Positions 63,326-64,000 of a DNA stretch of 64,000 nt are shown here, piece after piece. The translations under genes were made by a program, and so were the position numbers. The notes under the pieces are model-generated. The model did no database searches, was not told the origin of the DNA, and was given only the letters and a program-made list of their open reading frames with translations. How positions within the stretch are numbered: the stretch's first letter is position 1; every line of letters begins with the position of its first letter. This DNA is from an uncultured Clostridia bacterium (lineage in GTDB: Bacteria > Bacillota > Clostridia > Oscillospirales > Ruminococcaceae): the NCBI GenBank assembly GCA_947589185.1, contig CANQCK010000001.1, forward strand, positions 248,001 to 312,000, in the 5' to 3' direction.

Positions 63326-64000
63326 GGACATCGTTGCCCTTGAATATAACTCCTACTACCTTAGGCCCTGCATTTATCGTTACTGCAGCACCTATCTGGT
63401 AAGAATCCTCAGGCGGATAGCCGACCTCTTTTGTCATAGCCTCAATCATTTCGTCTCTGACAGTTTCGTCATTGCCGTAAACAATGCAGTAAGGCGTTTT
63501 AGGGATCATTTCTTTAACGGTCAGGTTCAGAATTTTAGGAACTATCGCCTTATCTCCCCGAACCTTGCTCTCAGTTGTTATTTGGTTGTCCATAATTCTC
63601 ATTATGGGGCGAAGTCCCATAACCTCTCCCGCAAAAGCGGCGGCAGACGGTATTCTGCCCGACTTTCTTGCATACTTAAGAGTATACGGTGCAAAGAAAA
63701 TAATACAGTTATCTACCCAGTCTTTGATATAAGCCGCAATCTCGTCAGCAGGAGAACCATTGAGTGCCTTTATTGCTCCCTGAACCACCGGATAGCCGTA
63801 TCCTCCCGTATAGCCTCTGCCGTCTATATTATATATATGGAACTTATCCTCTGCCTGCGGATTTTCCTCAAAAAATTCTGACGCCGCTATTACCGCATTA
63901 TTATAGGTTGCAGAACCTTTTGAATTAATAGTTACATTTATAATATCGGTGTAACCCTCATCATAATACTTTTTAAAAGCCTCTGCATATTCAAAAGCAG
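63321..64000 (-). CDS. DegV family fatty-acid-binding protein, partial (N-terminus outside window)
   Basis: About 226 C-terminal residues are visible. VTINSKGSATYNNAV matches the lipid-head-group loop of DegV (the T-S-x-x-S region), followed by YTGGYGYPVVQGA, LKYARKSGRIPSAAAF (conserved 'L..L.K.GRI') and a closing IGAAVTINAGPKVVGVIF. DegV/FakB proteins hold fatty acids for phosphorylation by FakA. The TGA stop lies at the edge of an intergenic repeat. Confidence 0.9.
   Translation of the reverse strand, partial: AFEYAEAFKKYYDEGYTDIINVTINSKGSATYNNAVIAASEFFEENPQAEDKFHIYNIDGRGYTGGYGYPVVQGAIKALNGSPADEIAAYIKDWVDNCIIFFAPYTLKYARKSGRIPSAAAFAGEVMGLRPIMRIMDNQITTESKVRGDKAIVPKILNLTVKEMIPKTPYCIVYGNDETVRDEMIEAMTKEVGYPPEDSYQIGAAVTINAGPKVVGVIFKGNDVQ

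Overview
The window is AT-rich chromosomal DNA from a Gram-positive anaerobe. It most resembles a Ruminococcus-like member of the Oscillospiraceae (class Clostridia). The basis is strong AGGAGG-type ribosome binding sites, TTGACA/TATAAT promoters with 17-bp spacers, a split PurH, an ECF module next to truA, a secreted GH5 cellulase and a BspA-type leucine-rich surface protein. The genus is inferred; no 16S rRNA gene is present.

Layout. 1-3.3 kb (minus): a sulfur-assimilation operon with a sulfonate/sulfate-type ABC transporter (ssuABC-like) and the start of cysD, behind a promoter with two 13-bp direct repeats. 3.5-4.7 kb: rsmA and a small unknown gene. 4.8-13.9 kb (plus): a purine operon, purE-C-F-M-N, an archaeal-type IMP cyclohydrolase, a stand-alone AICAR transformylase, an unknown lipoprotein and purD, preceded by a promoter-RNA-terminator unit of about 190 nt that could be 6S RNA or an attenuating leader. 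14-16.2 kb: an esterase and pheA. 16.3-17 kb: a phage holin pair without an endolysin. 17.1-31.9 kb (minus): a ClpE-like unfoldase, cvpA, a DUF5711-like protein, truA, ecfT, ruvB, ecfA2, ecfA1, cytidine deaminase, an rRNA methyltransferase, glmM, a phospholipase C-like protein, ruvA and ruvC.

32-34 kb is gene-poor: tRNA-Leu(GAG), a stack of terminators, a 43-codon gene behind a 550-nt leader with its own consensus promoter, and a 52-aa membrane peptide. 34.1-47.5 kb holds asnB, yitT, a frameshifted THUMP-type RNA methyltransferase, a class A PBP, ahcY, a thioesterase, the GH5-PASTA lipoprotein and gpmI-tpiA-pgk. 47.6-50.5 kb is an accessory patch of small unknown membrane or secreted proteins, a broken ribbon-helix-helix gene and tRNA-Leu(TAG). 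50.5-59.5 kb has a CadC/CadA-like metal-efflux pair with a palindromic operator, the LRR surface protein, rplM-rpsI with a candidate leader, and a TrpXYZ-like ABC transporter. 59.7-63 kb is a decayed RHS/YD-repeat locus with small unknown genes. The window ends in a degV-family gene.

Two families of intergenic repeats run through the window: GC-rich palindromic elements that often abut or supply stop codons (6.4, 13.85, 21.65, 27.3, 50.3 and 63.2 kb), and 7-bp tandem arrays (6.3, 9.1, 50.2 and 63.1 kb). The items most worth a second look are the long-leader peptide gene, the RNA upstream of purE, hairpins that cover ribosome binding sites, a frameshift sitting in a palindrome, and the RHS/accessory patches linked by a 61-bp duplication.
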